From NCBI GenBank assembly GCA_963816435.1, contig CAWFKS010000011.1:62001-126000 (forward strand): DNA of 64,000 nt, read 5' to 3'. This document shows positions 17,510 through 26,769 of this stretch, piece by piece (position 1 is the first letter of the stretch; every line of letters starts with the position of its first letter). The position numbers and the translations under genes are program-made. Source of the DNA: CAWFKS01 sp963816435. Its GTDB lineage: Bacteria > Pseudomonadota > Alphaproteobacteria > Rhizobiales > Rhizobiaceae. Under the pieces are notes generated by a model, which was not told the DNA's origin, ran no database searches, and was given only the letters and a program-made list of their open reading frames with translations.

Positions 17510-18828
17510 TTTGCCGACGCAAAACTCCGAGAAGATCGCACCAAGCAGATCCTCAACGTCAACAACCCCGGCAATGCGCCCGATCTGCGTCCGCAGCCAG
17601 ACGCAACTCCTCGGCGCGCAGTTCCAGTCCCAGCAGGTCGCCGCCAGCCGCATGCAGATGATCGGCCGCACGTTCGAGCAATTCGACATGGCGGCGCCGC
17701 GACGGAACTACGCTTGACGCGGCAGACGCCCGTTCCATCGCCGCTGCCTCGAGCGCGTCGAGCACCTCGGCAACACCCGCTCCGGTGACCGACGACACGG
17801 TGATACGCGGAGCGGGCGCAGGGTATTCGCCGCCCAGATCAGCCTTGGTGCCTACTCGGAGAACCGATACTGTTCCCAACGCGGGTACGCCTGGCGCTTC
17901 AGCTTCAGGAGAGACAAGCCAGACCACCAGGTCGGCGACCTCCGCGGCCCGGCGGGCCCGCTCGATGCCCATCTGTTCGATCTTTCCAGCATCCTCCCGC
18001 AGACCAGCCGTGTCCGTAACGATCACCTTGTAGCCGCCGAGGTCCAAACTGACCTCCACCAAATCGCGTGTCGTGCCAGCCTCGTCCGAGACGATCGCCA
18101 CATCCCGGCGCGCCAGCGCGTTCAAAAGGCTCGACTTTCCGACGTTCGGCGCCCCGAGGATGACAACCCTGAAACCGTCGCGGACAATTTCGGCGGCGGC
18201 AAAACCTGGCCATATGCGATCGGATTTCAGCGTCGAGCCGCTTCGACCTCCCGCCAGATCGTGTCCGCCACCGAGCCAGGCACGTCCGGCTGGTCTGAAA
18301 AGTCCAGTTCGGCCTCGATCATCGCCCGCGCATGCAGCAGACGCTGGCGCCAAGCCGTCGTAAAGCTCCGCCTGCCGGCCGCTTGGCATTGAGTATCGCG
18401 AAGCGCCGTTGCGCCTCCGTCTCCGATGCAATCAGGTCGGAAAGTGCTTCCGCGCTCGCCAGATCGAACTTGCCGTTGACGAATGCGCGGCGCGTGAATT
18501 CACCGGCCTCCGCAGAGCGCAGGCCATCGATGCTGCCCAGTTCCCGAAGAACTGCATCGACTACGGCGCGCCCCCCATGGAGGTGCAACTCTCCAACATC
18601 CTCGCCGGTGAAGCTGTTAGGTCCTTCGAAAAGCAGGCAGAGAGCGCTGTCGAGTTCCTCGCGGTTTCGGCTGTACACCTTCACCAGACGCGCTTTGCGG
18701 TCGGGTGCACCAGTGATCCCCAGGCCCGCCAGTGCGTCCGCAACGCCCGGCCCCGACATCCTGACAACGGCCACTCCGCTCGGCAGGGCCCCGGAAGAAA
18801 GGGCAAAGATCGTGTCGTGTGAAGCCAT
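17507..18828 (-). CDS. mnmE: tRNA modification GTPase MnmE, about five frameshifts
   Basis: The GTPase partner of MnmG. About 438 residues from the ATG at 18828 (MASHDTIFALSSG). Visible are the N-terminal folate-binding domain with FTGEDVGELHLHGG and AEAGEFTRRAFVNGKFDLA, the G1 motif GAPNVGKSSLLNAL, GTTRD, the G3 region DTAGLRE, and the C-terminal zinc-independent CxGK end FSEFCVGK. Extra bases are located at AAG for AG (near 18381), TTGG for TGG (near 18353), GCGG for GCG (near 18242), TTTT for TTT (near 18207) and near 17584. Removing them gives a continuous family-like sequence through LHARAMIEAELDF, REVEALDAEIRSH and AAAEIVRDGF. The stop lies inside parS site 4. Confidence 0.9.
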
Positions 18829-18970
18829 CGCCGCGCCGCGCCGGACGAAGGCCCGGTTACTGTTCGTTAACTATAAGCCGCGCCTGCCGCACGAAGCAAA
18901 TTGTTACGGACGACGAATCGGAAAGGCCAGTCCGCAATCGTACCGGTTCCGAATCGAGTCCAGGCCCGAA

Positions 18971-20237
18971 TCAGGTGTTCATCGAATCGAAGAAATCGGC
19001 GTTCGTCTTTGTCTGCTTCAACTTGTCGATCAGGAACTCGATTGCATCGGTGGTGCCCATCGGAGCGAGGATGCGCCGCAGCACGAAGATCTTCTGCAGG
19101 TCGGCACGCGCGACAAGCAGGTCTTCCTTGCGCGTGCCGGACTTCAGAATGTCCATCGACGGGAAGATGCGCTTGTCGGCCACCTTGCGGTCGAGCACGA
19201 TTTCCGAATTGCCGGTGCCCTTGAACTCTTCGAAGATCACCTCGTCCATGCGGCTGCCGGTATCGATGAGCGCCGTCGCGATGATCGTCAGCGATCCGCC
19301 TTCCTCGATGTTGCGCGCCGCACCGAAGAAGCGCTTCGGCCGCTGCAGGGCATTGGCGTCGACACCGCCCGTCAGCACCTTGCCGGAGGAGGGGACGACC
19401 GTGTTGTAGGCGCGGCCAAGCCTGGTGATCGAATCCAGGAGAATGACGACGTCGCGGCCGTGCTCGACCAGACGCTTCGCCTTCTCGATCACCATCTCGG
19501 CGACCTGAACGTGCCGGCTCGCCGGCTCGTCGAAGGTCGACGACACCACCTCGCCCTTCACAGAGCGCTGCATGTCCGTCACCTCTTCCGGTCGCTCGTC
19601 GATCAGAAGAACGATCAGATAGCACTCGGGGTGATTCGAGGTGATCGAGTGCGCGATGTTCTGCAGCAGCACGGTCTTGCCGGTGCGCGGCGGCGCCACG
19701 ATGAGGCCGCGCTGGCCCTTGCCGAGCGGTGCCACGAGGTCGATGACGCGGGCAGACAGATCCTTCCCGGTCGGAACCTCCGTCTCCATCTTCAGCCGCG
19801 AATCCGGATAGAGCGGCGTCAGATTGTCGAAGTGGATCTTGTGCCGGATCTTCTCCGGATCCTCGAAATTGATCGTATTGACCTTGAGCAGCGCGAAAGT
19901 AGCGCTCGCCTTCCTTCGGGCTGCGGATCGGGCCCTCGACCGTGTCGCCGGTCTTCAGCGAGAAACGCCTGATCTGCGACGGCGAGATGTAGATGTCGTC
20001 CGGCCCCGGCAGGTAGTTGGCGTTGGCCGAGCGCAGGAAGCCGAAGCCGTCCTGCAGCACCTCCACCACGCCCTCGCCGATGATCTCGACGTCCTGCATC
20101 GCGAGCTTCTTGAGAATCGCGAACATCAGCTCCTGCTTGCGCATGACGCTGGCGTTCTCGACCTCGAGCGACTCGGCAAAGGCGATCAGGTCGGTGGGGC
20201 TCTTGCTCTTGAGCTCCTGGAGTTTCATTTCCTGCAT
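18971..20237 (-). CDS. rho: Transcription termination factor Rho, one frameshift
   Basis: Hexameric RNA helicase that terminates transcription. About 421 residues: the N-terminal Rho domain LQELKSKSPTDLIAFAE, the RNA-binding cold-shock fold with DGFGFLRSANANYLPGPDDIY, and the ATPase core with Walker A APPRTGKTVLLQN, the Q-loop region VLLIDERPEEVTDM, Walker B VVILLDSITRLGRAYN and the R-loop. One extra T near 19897 (TTTC for TTC) breaks the frame at YFALLKVNTINFEDP. Starts at 20237 (MQEMKLQ) and 20228 are both possible and neither has a clear ribosome site. It lies between mnmE and hemJ, as in other Rhizobiales. Confidence 0.93.
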
Positions 20238-20429
20238 TTTGGGCGGCTCTTGCCTGAACGAGAGATTGGAAAGACTGGGGGGAACGCGATCTGCGTCAAG
20301 ACGCCGGCACGCTAGCCGAGACTGCTGCGACGCCTGACGGGGAGGGAGGCCGACTCTTATCGTCGCATCGGCCAAAGAGCAAGCGAGCATTTCATGCCCG
20401 TCTCTGTCGCCCGGCCTGACGGGAAAATC

Positions 20430-20967
20430 CTAGAACGGCTTGACGACCACCAGAACGACGATCGCGATCATCAGCAATGTAGGGACCTCGTTGAGGATTC
20501 GCCAGTGACGCACCGATCTATCGTTGCGATCCTCCGCGAATTTCCTCACCGCGACCGAGAAATAGCCATGCACACCCGACAACACGAGCACCAGGGCGAT
20601 CTTGGCGTGCAGCCATCCCGCCATGAAGCCGAAACCGCGCCATGCGAGCCACAGCCCGAACACCCACGTGGCAATCATCGCCGGATTGATGATTGCGCGA
20701 AGAAGGCGTCGCTCCATCACCTTGAACGTCTCGGATTGCGCAGACCCGATCTCCGACTGCGCGTGATAGACGAACAGACGCGGCAGATAGAGCATTCCGG
20801 CCATCCATGCGATCACCGAGATGATGTGACCGGCCTTGACCCATTGGTAGTAGCTGTCCGGGACGACAGCGAACAGAAGCACCACCAGAACGGCGGTGAC
20901 GACCAGCGCGACCACCGCCCGCATGCCGGGCCCCGCCTGGCGCTCCGGGTGAGTTCCCGTCGCTCAT
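20430..20967 (-). CDS. hemJ: Protoporphyrinogen IX oxidase HemJ, one frameshift near the start
   Basis: A membrane heme-biosynthesis enzyme of the HemJ family, with four or five membrane segments and the conserved YYQWVKAGHIISVIAWMAG with its histidine, YLPRLFVYH and the lysine in HAKIALVL. An uninterrupted frame starts at an ATG at 20924 (MRAVVALVV). I extend the gene to 20967 because the ATG there overlaps the hemE stop (ATGA) and its first residues MSDGNSP join the main frame if one extra C near 20950 is removed, giving 178 residues. It lies directly downstream of hemE in a heme operon. Confidence 0.85.
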
Positions 20968-21998
20968 CGCCGCACCGCCTTCCTCACCAGGTCGACCATG
21001 TGCTGCACGTGCTCCACGGGTGTCGCAGGTGTCACGCCATGCCCGAGATTGAAGATCAGCGGCCCGTCTCCCAGCTCGCGCAGAACGGCAGAGACCCCGT
21101 CCTCCAGCGCCTTCCCGCCCGTCACCAGCCGTAGCGGGTCAAGATTGCCCTGCACCGCGCCTTGCGCCTGCAACTCACGCGCATCGCGCAGCGGCACCGT
21201 CCAGTCGAGCGCCAGCGCGGTAACGCCGGTCTGTTGGCGATAGTCGCGGTAGCGGCTGCCCGCGCCCTTGGGAAAGCCTATGACCGGCACGTCGGGATGC
21301 CGCTCGCGCAAGCGCGCGACCATCCGCGCCACCGGTGCAACCGCCCAACGGGCGAAATCCTCCTCATCGAGCACGCCTGCCCAGGAATCGAATATCTGAA
21401 CGGCATCGGCGCCCGCTTCGACCTGCCGCGCCAGATAGTCCGCCGAAACATCCGCCAGCAGCTCGAGCAACGCCGTCATGGCTTCCGGTTCGCGCTGGCC
21501 GAGCAGCCTCGCCGGCGCCTGATCGGGCGTACCGTGCCCGGCGATCATGTAGGTTGCCACCGTCCAGGGGGCACCGCAGAAACCCAGCAGCGTGGTATTG
21601 ACGGGTAGCTCCGCCCGCAGCCGTCGCACGGTCTCGTAGACCGGCGAAAGGTGGTCGTGGACGCCATCGCCACGCAGCGCAGGGATTTCGTCCGCCTGAA
21701 TCGGTGTCATCACCGGACCCCTGCCTTCCTCGAAGCGCAGGTCGCGGCCGAGCGCATGCGGCACCACCAGGATATCGGAGAACAGGATCGAGGCGTCGAA
21801 CCCGAAGCGACGGATCGGCTGCAGCGTCACCTCGACCGCCAGGTCAGGCGTGTAGCACAGGTCGAGGAAACTCCCGGCCTTCTTCCGCGTTTCCCGATAC
21901 TCCGGCAGGTAGCGGCCCGCCTGGCGCATCATCCAGATCGGAGGGGGAAACACCGTCTCGCCGTTCAGAACCTTCAGAACCGGCCGCGTCTCGGCCAT
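20964..21998 (-). CDS. hemE: Uroporphyrinogen decarboxylase
   Basis: It converts uroporphyrinogen III to coproporphyrinogen III in the cytoplasm. The 344-residue frame is intact, with the N-terminal signature PIWMMRQAGRYLPEYRE, FSDILVVPHALG, GFCGAPWTVATYMI and the C-terminal FNLGHGVTPATPVEHV. The ATG at 21998 borders the 411-bp gap proposed as oriC. In Caulobacter and Sinorhizobium the chromosome origin lies next to hemE, which is a main reason for that call. Confidence 0.96.
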   Translation of the reverse strand: MAETRPVLKVLNGETVFPPPIWMMRQAGRYLPEYRETRKKAGSFLDLCYTPDLAVEVTLQPIRRFGFDASILFSDILVVPHALGRDLRFEEGRGPVMTPIQADEIPALRGDGVHDHLSPVYETVRRLRAELPVNTTLLGFCGAPWTVATYMIAGHGTPDQAPARLLGQREPEAMTALLELLADVSADYLARQVEAGADAVQIFDSWAGVLDEEDFARWAVAPVARMVARLRERHPDVPVIGFPKGAGSRYRDYRQQTGVTALALDWTVPLRDARELQAQGAVQGNLDPLRLVTGGKALEDGVSAVLRELGDGPLIFNLGHGVTPATPVEHVQHMVDLVRKAVRR

Positions 21999-22409
21999 GC
22001 GCCGCTCCTCACAGGAGAGTCCAAATCAAAGAATCTCTTATTAAGGAATCTTCTGATTCTATGACTCGGTTTGTACCGGGAATTCCGGGTTTCCCACATG
22101 CCGCGCCGCCGGTACCGGCCCTGTCCAGTGACAGCAAGGGCGGCTGTGCGCAGGCACATGTTGATAGCGGGGACTACGCCTGAAACCCGCGTCATTGCAA
22201 GCCCTTGCCAGGCCCGACCGATCGCATCGGAATTGACCCACCCCTGGTGGAATTGGCGCAAACAGCCTCGGAGGATTCCGCACAGGCGAGATGCGCATTG
22301 CACAGACCGGCGAATTGTGGACATCTCGCCCTCTGTTAGACTGGCCCGCCGCCGGCGTCGTCGACCGCCGGCGGTTCTGCACAACAACCCACAGACGCCT
22401 GGGGATCGT
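21999..22409. other. Probable chromosomal replication origin (oriC)
   Basis: This 411-bp gene-free gap separates the divergent hemE and ppsR genes, the position of the chromosome origin in Caulobacter and Sinorhizobium. An AT-rich block at 22021-22076 stands out from GC-rich surroundings. Five GANTC sites lie in the gap. Loose DnaA-box-like nonamers are TTTCCCACA at 22090-22098, CTATCAACA at 22159-22167 (minus), ATGTCCACA at 22316-22324 (minus), TTCTGCACA at 22375-22383 and TTGTTCACA at 22409-22417 (minus, touching the ppsR start). None is a perfect TTATCCACA. The hemE and ppsR promoters must also lie here. parAB and the parS cluster are 5-8 kb away, the usual distance. Confidence 0.75.
22031..22067. 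promoter_or_regulatory. Cluster of four GANTC (CcrM) sites in the AT-rich part of oriC
   Basis: GAATC at 22031-22035, GAATC at 22046-22050, GATTC at 22055-22059 and GACTC at 22063-22067 fall within 37 bp; a fifth, GATTC, is at 22274-22278. GANTC is the target of the cell-cycle methyltransferase CcrM in alphaproteobacteria. In Caulobacter the origin also holds several such sites. Confidence 0.7.
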
Positions 22410-23231
22410 GTGAACAAACCGCAGAGCTTCTTCCATCTCCACCTGATCTCGGACGCCACCGGCGAGACGCTGCTGGCAGCAGGCCGCGCGGCAGCCGCGC
22501 AATATACCGACGCGCGCGCCATCGAGCACATCTATCCGCTGATCCGGACCGAGCAGCAGCTCACCCGCGTCCTCGACGAAATCGACGCCGAGCCGGGCAT
22601 CGTGCTCTATACGGTCGTCGACGAGGCATTGGCGACGACGATCGGCGAGCGCTGCGCGGCCATGGGCCTGCCCTGCGTTTCGGTGCTGGAGCCCGTGCTT
22701 GCCGTCTTCCAGTCCTATCTGGGTACGCCCGCGGGCCGGCGGGTCGGCGCGCAGCACGTGCTCGACGCCGACTATTTCCGGCGCATCGACGCGCTCAATT
22801 TCACCATGGAGCACGATGACGGGCAGCTCGCGCAGGATGCCGACGAGGCCGACATCATCCTGGTCGGCATTTCACGCACGTCGAAGACGCCGACCAGCAT
22901 CTATCTCGCCAATCGCGGCATCAAGACCGCCAACATGCCGATCGTTCCGGGCATGCCGATCCCCGATTCCATCATAAACGCACGCCGACCGCTGGTCGTA
23001 GGGCTGATCGCCTCGGCCGAACGCATCTCGCAGGTTCGCCGGAACAGGCTGCTCGGGACCACGGCCGATTTCGACGCCGAGACCTACACGGATCGAACCA
23101 CCATCGCGGAGGAACTGGCCTATGCCCGGAAGATCTGCGACCGCCATGGCTGGCCGGTGATCGACGTCACCCGGCGCTCGATCGAGGAAACGGCGGCGGC
23201 CATAGTTGCGCTGCGCGGCCGCTCGCGCTAG
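22410..23231 (+). CDS. ppsR: Pyruvate phosphate dikinase / PEP synthase regulatory protein (kinase-phosphorylase, DUF299)
   Basis: A bifunctional enzyme that phosphorylates, with ADP, and dephosphorylates PPDK or PEP synthase. The 273 residues begin at a GTG at 22410 (MNKPQSFFHLHLISDATGETL), the family's standard opening, and contain the nucleotide-binding motif GISRTSKTPTSIYLANRG and FNFTMEHDDGQ-like substrate region (ALNFTMEHDDGQ). This is the gene called RP001 or duf299 next to the origin in many alphaproteobacteria. It is the first gene of a plus-strand run with maf, aroE, coaE and dnaQ. Confidence 0.94.
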   Translation: MNKPQSFFHLHLISDATGETLLAAGRAAAAQYTDARAIEHIYPLIRTEQQLTRVLDEIDAEPGIVLYTVVDEALATTIGERCAAMGLPCVSVLEPVLAVFQSYLGTPAGRRVGAQHVLDADYFRRIDALNFTMEHDDGQLAQDADEADIILVGISRTSKTPTSIYLANRGIKTANMPIVPGMPIPDSIINARRPLVVGLIASAERISQVRRNRLLGTTADFDAETYTDRTTIAEELAYARKICDRHGWPVIDVTRRSIEETAAAIVALRGRSR

Positions 23232-23255
23232 CTGCAGCGACAAAGGAGACAAGCC

Positions 23256-23855
23256 ATGAGCATAGAGCTGGTTCTCGCCTCCGGCAGTCCGTTCCGCCGC
23301 AAGCTCCTGGAGAATGCCGGCCTCCGATTCCGATCCGAACGTCCAGACATTGACGAAAGGGCCGTGGAGCAGTCGGTTGCCGGTGGCGGCCTGACGCCGG
23401 CCGATCTGGCGCAGATCCTGGCCGAGGCGAAAGCCGGCGACGTCGGCGAGAAGAACGCGGCCTCTCTCGTGATCGGCTCCGACCAGACCATGTCGCTCGG
23501 CGACGAGCTCTTCCACAAGCCGGCCGACATGGAAGCCGCGCGCCGTCATCTTCTGGCGCTTTCCGGCAAGACGCATCAGCTGCATACCGCCGTCGCCGTC
23601 GTCTCGAACGGCGAGACGCTCTGGCGCTACGTCGAGACGGCGAACATGACGATGCGGCGCCTGGAGCCGGCGGAAATCGGCCGCTACCTGGCCGAAGTCG
23701 GCGATGCGGCGCTGTCGAGCGTCGGCGCCTACCAGGTCGAGGGGCCCGGTATCAGGCTGTTCGACAGGATCGAAGGCGACTATTTCGCCATCGTCGGCTT
23801 GCCGCTGCTGCCGCTTCTGGCCGAGCTGCGTCGTCTCGGCGCGATCGACGGCTGA
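23256..23855 (+). CDS. Maf-like nucleotide pyrophosphatase
   Basis: Maf proteins hydrolyse modified or canonical nucleoside triphosphates to monophosphates. 199 residues with the N-terminal LVLASGSPFRRKLLENAG, SLVIGSDQTMSLG and GAYQVEGPGIRLFDRIEGDYFAIVGLPL (in part), which are the conserved Maf blocks. The ATG at 23256 follows an AAGGAG 8 bases upstream. The neighbours ppsR and aroE are the usual ones. Confidence 0.92.
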   Translation: MSIELVLASGSPFRRKLLENAGLRFRSERPDIDERAVEQSVAGGGLTPADLAQILAEAKAGDVGEKNAASLVIGSDQTMSLGDELFHKPADMEAARRHLLALSGKTHQLHTAVAVVSNGETLWRYVETANMTMRRLEPAEIGRYLAEVGDAALSSVGAYQVEGPGIRLFDRIEGDYFAIVGLPLLPLLAELRRLGAIDG

Positions 23856-23862
23856 CGACCCG

Positions 23863-24694
23863 ATGCGACGCGCCTTCGTCTGTGGCCATCCGGTGGCGCA
23901 TTCCCGTTCGCCGCTCATCCACGGCTACTGGTTGCGCCACCATGGCATCGCCGGCAGCTACGAGCGCGTCGATGTCTCTCCTGATGAACTCGAAAACTTT
24001 CTGCTCGGCTTGCAGGAGAGCGGCTTTGTCGGCGGCAATGTCACCGTGCCGCACAAGGAGGCCGCCTGCCATCTCGTCCGGAACCGCGACCCGGCGGCCG
24101 AACTGATCGGCGCCGTGAACACGGTCTGGCTGGAGGATGATCAGCTCGCCGGGTCGAACACCGACGCGCACGGTTTCGCTGCCAATCTCGATGCCGCGGC
24201 GCCTGCGTGGCGCAACGCCGGCAGTGCCGTGGTACTGGGGGCGGGGGGCGCGGCGCGCGCCGTCGTCTTTGCGCTGCAGCAGGAGGGCCTTTCCGACATC
24301 CGCATCGTCAACCGCACCCGGGAGTCGGGCGGTAGCGCTGCGCGACCGGTTCGGCGGCCCGGCCTCGGCGCATGAATGGCCGGAGCTTTCCGAACTGCTC
24401 GGCGACTGCGGCTTGCTGGTCAACACGACGACGCTCGGCATGGCGGGGGCCTCGCCGCTCGCCATCGACCTCGACCCGCTGCCATCGCACGCGATCGTCA
24501 CCGACATCGTATACGTTCCGCTCGAGACGGAACTGCTCGCCGCCGCGCGCGGGCGTGGACTGACGACCGTGGACGGGCTTGGCATGCTCCTGCACCAGGC
24601 CGTGCCGGGGTTCGCGAAATGGTTCGGCGTCACGCCTGAGGTGACGGACGAACTGCGGTCGCTGGTCGTGGCCGATCTGGAGGCGGGACATTGA
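23863..24694 (+). CDS. aroE: Shikimate dehydrogenase, one frameshift
   Basis: It reduces 3-dehydroshikimate with NADPH in aromatic amino acid synthesis. About 276 residues from the ATG at 23863. CGHPVAHSRSPLIHGYWL is the shikimate-binding start, GGNVTVPHKEAA holds the catalytic lysine, GAVNT and GSNTDAHGF follow, and VVLGAGGAARAVVFAL binds NADPH. An extra G near 24318 (CCGGGA for CCGGA) interrupts the frame within NRTR; the rest reads RAVALRDRFGGPA and ends VVADLEAGH. The stop overlaps the TTG start of coaE. Confidence 0.92.
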
Positions 24695-25293
24695 TCGTTC
24701 TGGGACTGACCGGCTCCATCGGCATGGGCAAGTCGACGACGGCGGCGATGTTCGCCGAAGAGGGAGTGCCGGTCCACGATTCCGACGGCGCGGTGCACCG
24801 GCTCTACGCCGGCGAGGCCGCGCCGCTGATCGAACAGGCTTTTCCGGGCACGGTGGTCGACGGCGTGGTGGACCGGCAGCTGCTCGCAGCGGCCGTTCTG
24901 GGCGATCCGGCCAAGCTGAAGCGCCTCGAGGCGATCGTCCATCCGCTCGTCCGTGCCGAAGCCGACCGCTTCCTCGAGGAAAACCGCAACCGCGGTGCGC
25001 CGCTGGCGGTTCTCGACATCCCGCTTCTGTTCGAGACCGGCGGTGAAAGCCGCGTAGACAGGATCGCGGTCGTCAGCGCGCCCGCCGACGTTCAGCGCGC
25101 CCGGGTAATGGCGCGGCCGGGAATGAGCGAAGCGAAGTTCGAGAAAATCCTGGCAAGCCAGATGCCGGATGCCGAAAAGCGCGAACGGGCCGACTACGTT
25201 ATAGACACAGGCAGCGGAATGGAGGAGGCGCGCCGCCAGGTGCGCGCGCTCGTCGCGGAACTGACGGGGGATGGCGTCGCGGCCGGGGGTTGA
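24691..25293 (+). CDS. coaE: Dephospho-CoA kinase
   Basis: It phosphorylates dephospho-CoA in the last step of CoA synthesis. 200 residues starting at a TTG at 24691 that overlaps the aroE stop (TTGA). The P-loop GLTGSIGMGKST, HDSDGAVHRLY, HPLVRAEADRFL and the lid region VVSAPADVQRARVMAR are characteristic. TTG is accepted because the motif begins at residue 3-4 and no other start is possible nearby. Confidence 0.93.
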   Translation: MIVLGLTGSIGMGKSTTAAMFAEEGVPVHDSDGAVHRLYAGEAAPLIEQAFPGTVVDGVVDRQLLAAAVLGDPAKLKRLEAIVHPLVRAEADRFLEENRNRGAPLAVLDIPLLFETGGESRVDRIAVVSAPADVQRARVMARPGMSEAKFEKILASQMPDAEKRERADYVIDTGSGMEEARRQVRALVAELTGDGVAAGG

Positions 25294-25343
25294 AGCGGCT
25301 TTCGCGCAGCTTCACAGTGCGGCCGCGACAAAGGGGTGATTCG

Positions 25344-26075
25344 GTGCGCGAGATCGTCTTCGATACGGAAACCACGGGGCTGGACTGCAAGGTCGACCGC
25401 ATCATCGAGATCGGCGGGATCGAGCTGGTGAACCGGTTCCCGACCGGCCGAAGCTTCCACGCCTACGTCAATCCGCAGGGCCGCTCGGTTCATCCGGAGG
25501 CGCAGGCCGTCCACGGCATCAGCGATGCCGATCTTGCCGACAAGCCGACCTTCGCCCAGATCGCACCGGATCTGCTGGCGTTTTTCGAAGGCGCCCATCT
25601 GGTCGCCCACAACGCCATGTTCGACCTTGGCTTCGTCAATGCCGAATTCGAGCGTCTGGGCATCGAACTCGTCGCCGTCGAGCGCATCGTCGACACGCTG
25701 GCGATCGCCAAGCGCAAGCATCCGATGGGTCCGAATTCGCTCGACGCGCTGTGCCGGCGCTACGCCGTCGACAACAGCCGCCGCACCAAGCACGGCGCAC
25801 TGCTCGATTCCGAGCTGCTGGCGGAAGTCTATATCGAGCTGATCGGCGGCAAGCAGGCAGCGCTTGGCCTCGAGGTATCGGAGCAGATCGGCATGGGCAT
25901 GTCGGTCGAGACCACGGTGGAAGTCACGGTGGCCTTGCGGCCGGCGCCCCTGCCGGCGCGCCTCTGCGATGCGGAGCGCGAGGCCCACCGCAAGCTGGTC
26001 GCGGAACTCGGCGGTGAATCGATCTGGGCGAAGATGGGGTTCGCCGCGGGCGGCGAAACCGGCGCGGCGGCCTGA
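25344..26075 (+). CDS. dnaQ: DNA polymerase III epsilon subunit (3'-5' proofreading exonuclease)
   Basis: The proofreading exonuclease of the replicative polymerase, 243 residues. Exo motifs are visible: REIVFDTETTGLD (metal Asp and Glu), LVAHNAMFDLGFVN, and KHGALLDSELLAEVY with the final His and Asp. I start at the GTG at 25344 because it yields the family's MREIVFDTETTG opening and GGGG lies 8-11 bases upstream; an earlier TTG at 25290 overlaps coaE. A hairpin terminator follows. Confidence 0.92.
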   Translation: MREIVFDTETTGLDCKVDRIIEIGGIELVNRFPTGRSFHAYVNPQGRSVHPEAQAVHGISDADLADKPTFAQIAPDLLAFFEGAHLVAHNAMFDLGFVNAEFERLGIELVAVERIVDTLAIAKRKHPMGPNSLDALCRRYAVDNSRRTKHGALLDSELLAEVYIELIGGKQAALGLEVSEQIGMGMSVETTVEVTVALRPAPLPARLCDAEREAHRKLVAELGGESIWAKMGFAAGGETGAAA

Positions 26076-26090
26076 CCTAAAAGAGCAAAC

Positions 26091-26109
26091 GGGCGCCGTG
26101 GCGGCGCCC
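26091..26109. terminator. Hairpin between convergent dnaQ and secB
   Basis: GGGCGCC and GGCGCCC form a 7-bp stem around GTGGC, 16 bases after the dnaQ stop. There is no long T-run. It can serve both converging transcripts. Confidence 0.6.
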
Positions 26110-26149
26110 GATCTCTGATATCGAAAGTGATTCAGGCTTGCGCCCGGCC

Positions 26150-26671
26150 TCAGCTTGCCTGGGTCTGCGCCTTGGCCTGTTCCTGCGCGAGCTTCTGCTG
26201 GAACATCTGCGCGAAATCGATCGGATCCAGCATCAGCGGCGGGAAACCGCCGTTGCGGGTGGCGTCCGCGATGATGTGGCGGGCGAACGGGAACAGCAGA
26301 CGCGGGCACTCGATGAAGAGCAGCGGCAGGAGGTGTTCCTGCGGGAACCCGTCGACGCGGAAGACGCCGCCATAGACGAGTTCCACGTTGAACACGACAT
26401 CCTGTTCGCTTCCCGCCCGCGCGTTCAGCGTCAGGTGGACATCGTATTCCTTGTCGGCCACCGCGTTGGCGTTGACGTTCACGTTGATGTTGATGCCCGG
26501 CGCCTGCTTCTGGTTGCGAAGGCTCGCCGGCGCGCCCGGGTTCTCGAAGGAAAGATCCTTCACGTACTGGGCGAGGATCTGCAGCGTCGGCTGCGCTCCG
26601 TTGCCGGTCTTGGCGGCTTCGCCTCCGTTCGGCGCATCGCCTGACTGGTTCTGTTTCGTCTCGTCGGCCAT
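26150..26671 (-). CDS. secB: Protein-export chaperone SecB
   Basis: A tetrameric chaperone that delivers unfolded precursors to SecA. 173 residues: a polar N-terminal tail, then LAQYVKDLSFENPGAP, NVNANAVADKEYDVHLTLNA, VFNVELVYGGVFRV and CPRLLFPFARHIIADATRNGGFPPL, all SecB hallmarks. The frame is intact. It lies next to dnaQ and fxsA as in other Rhizobiales. Confidence 0.95.
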   Translation of the reverse strand: MADETKQNQSGDAPNGGEAAKTGNGAQPTLQILAQYVKDLSFENPGAPASLRNQKQAPGININVNVNANAVADKEYDVHLTLNARAGSEQDVVFNVELVYGGVFRVDGFPQEHLLPLLFIECPRLLFPFARHIIADATRNGGFPPLMLDPIDFAQMFQQKLAQEQAKAQTQAS

Positions 26672-26769
26672 CTGGCTGGAATCCCCTTGCTCATGGCCGC
26701 CGAGCGGCCCAAACGCGCCGGTTCGCTATCATGGGCGAGGGGGGATGACAAGCGCGGCGAGCCAGAGGG

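Noticed and set aside
15466..18828. mnmG and mnmE as decayed pseudogenes or recoded by programmed frameshifting
   Set aside because: Each break is a +1 insertion, often in a short run, with family-conserved sequence on both sides. No slippery-site or stimulator pattern repeats between sites.
22040..22060. CtrA binding site in the origin
   Set aside because: A TTAA half-site is present at 22041, but the second TTAA at the required 7-base spacing is missing.
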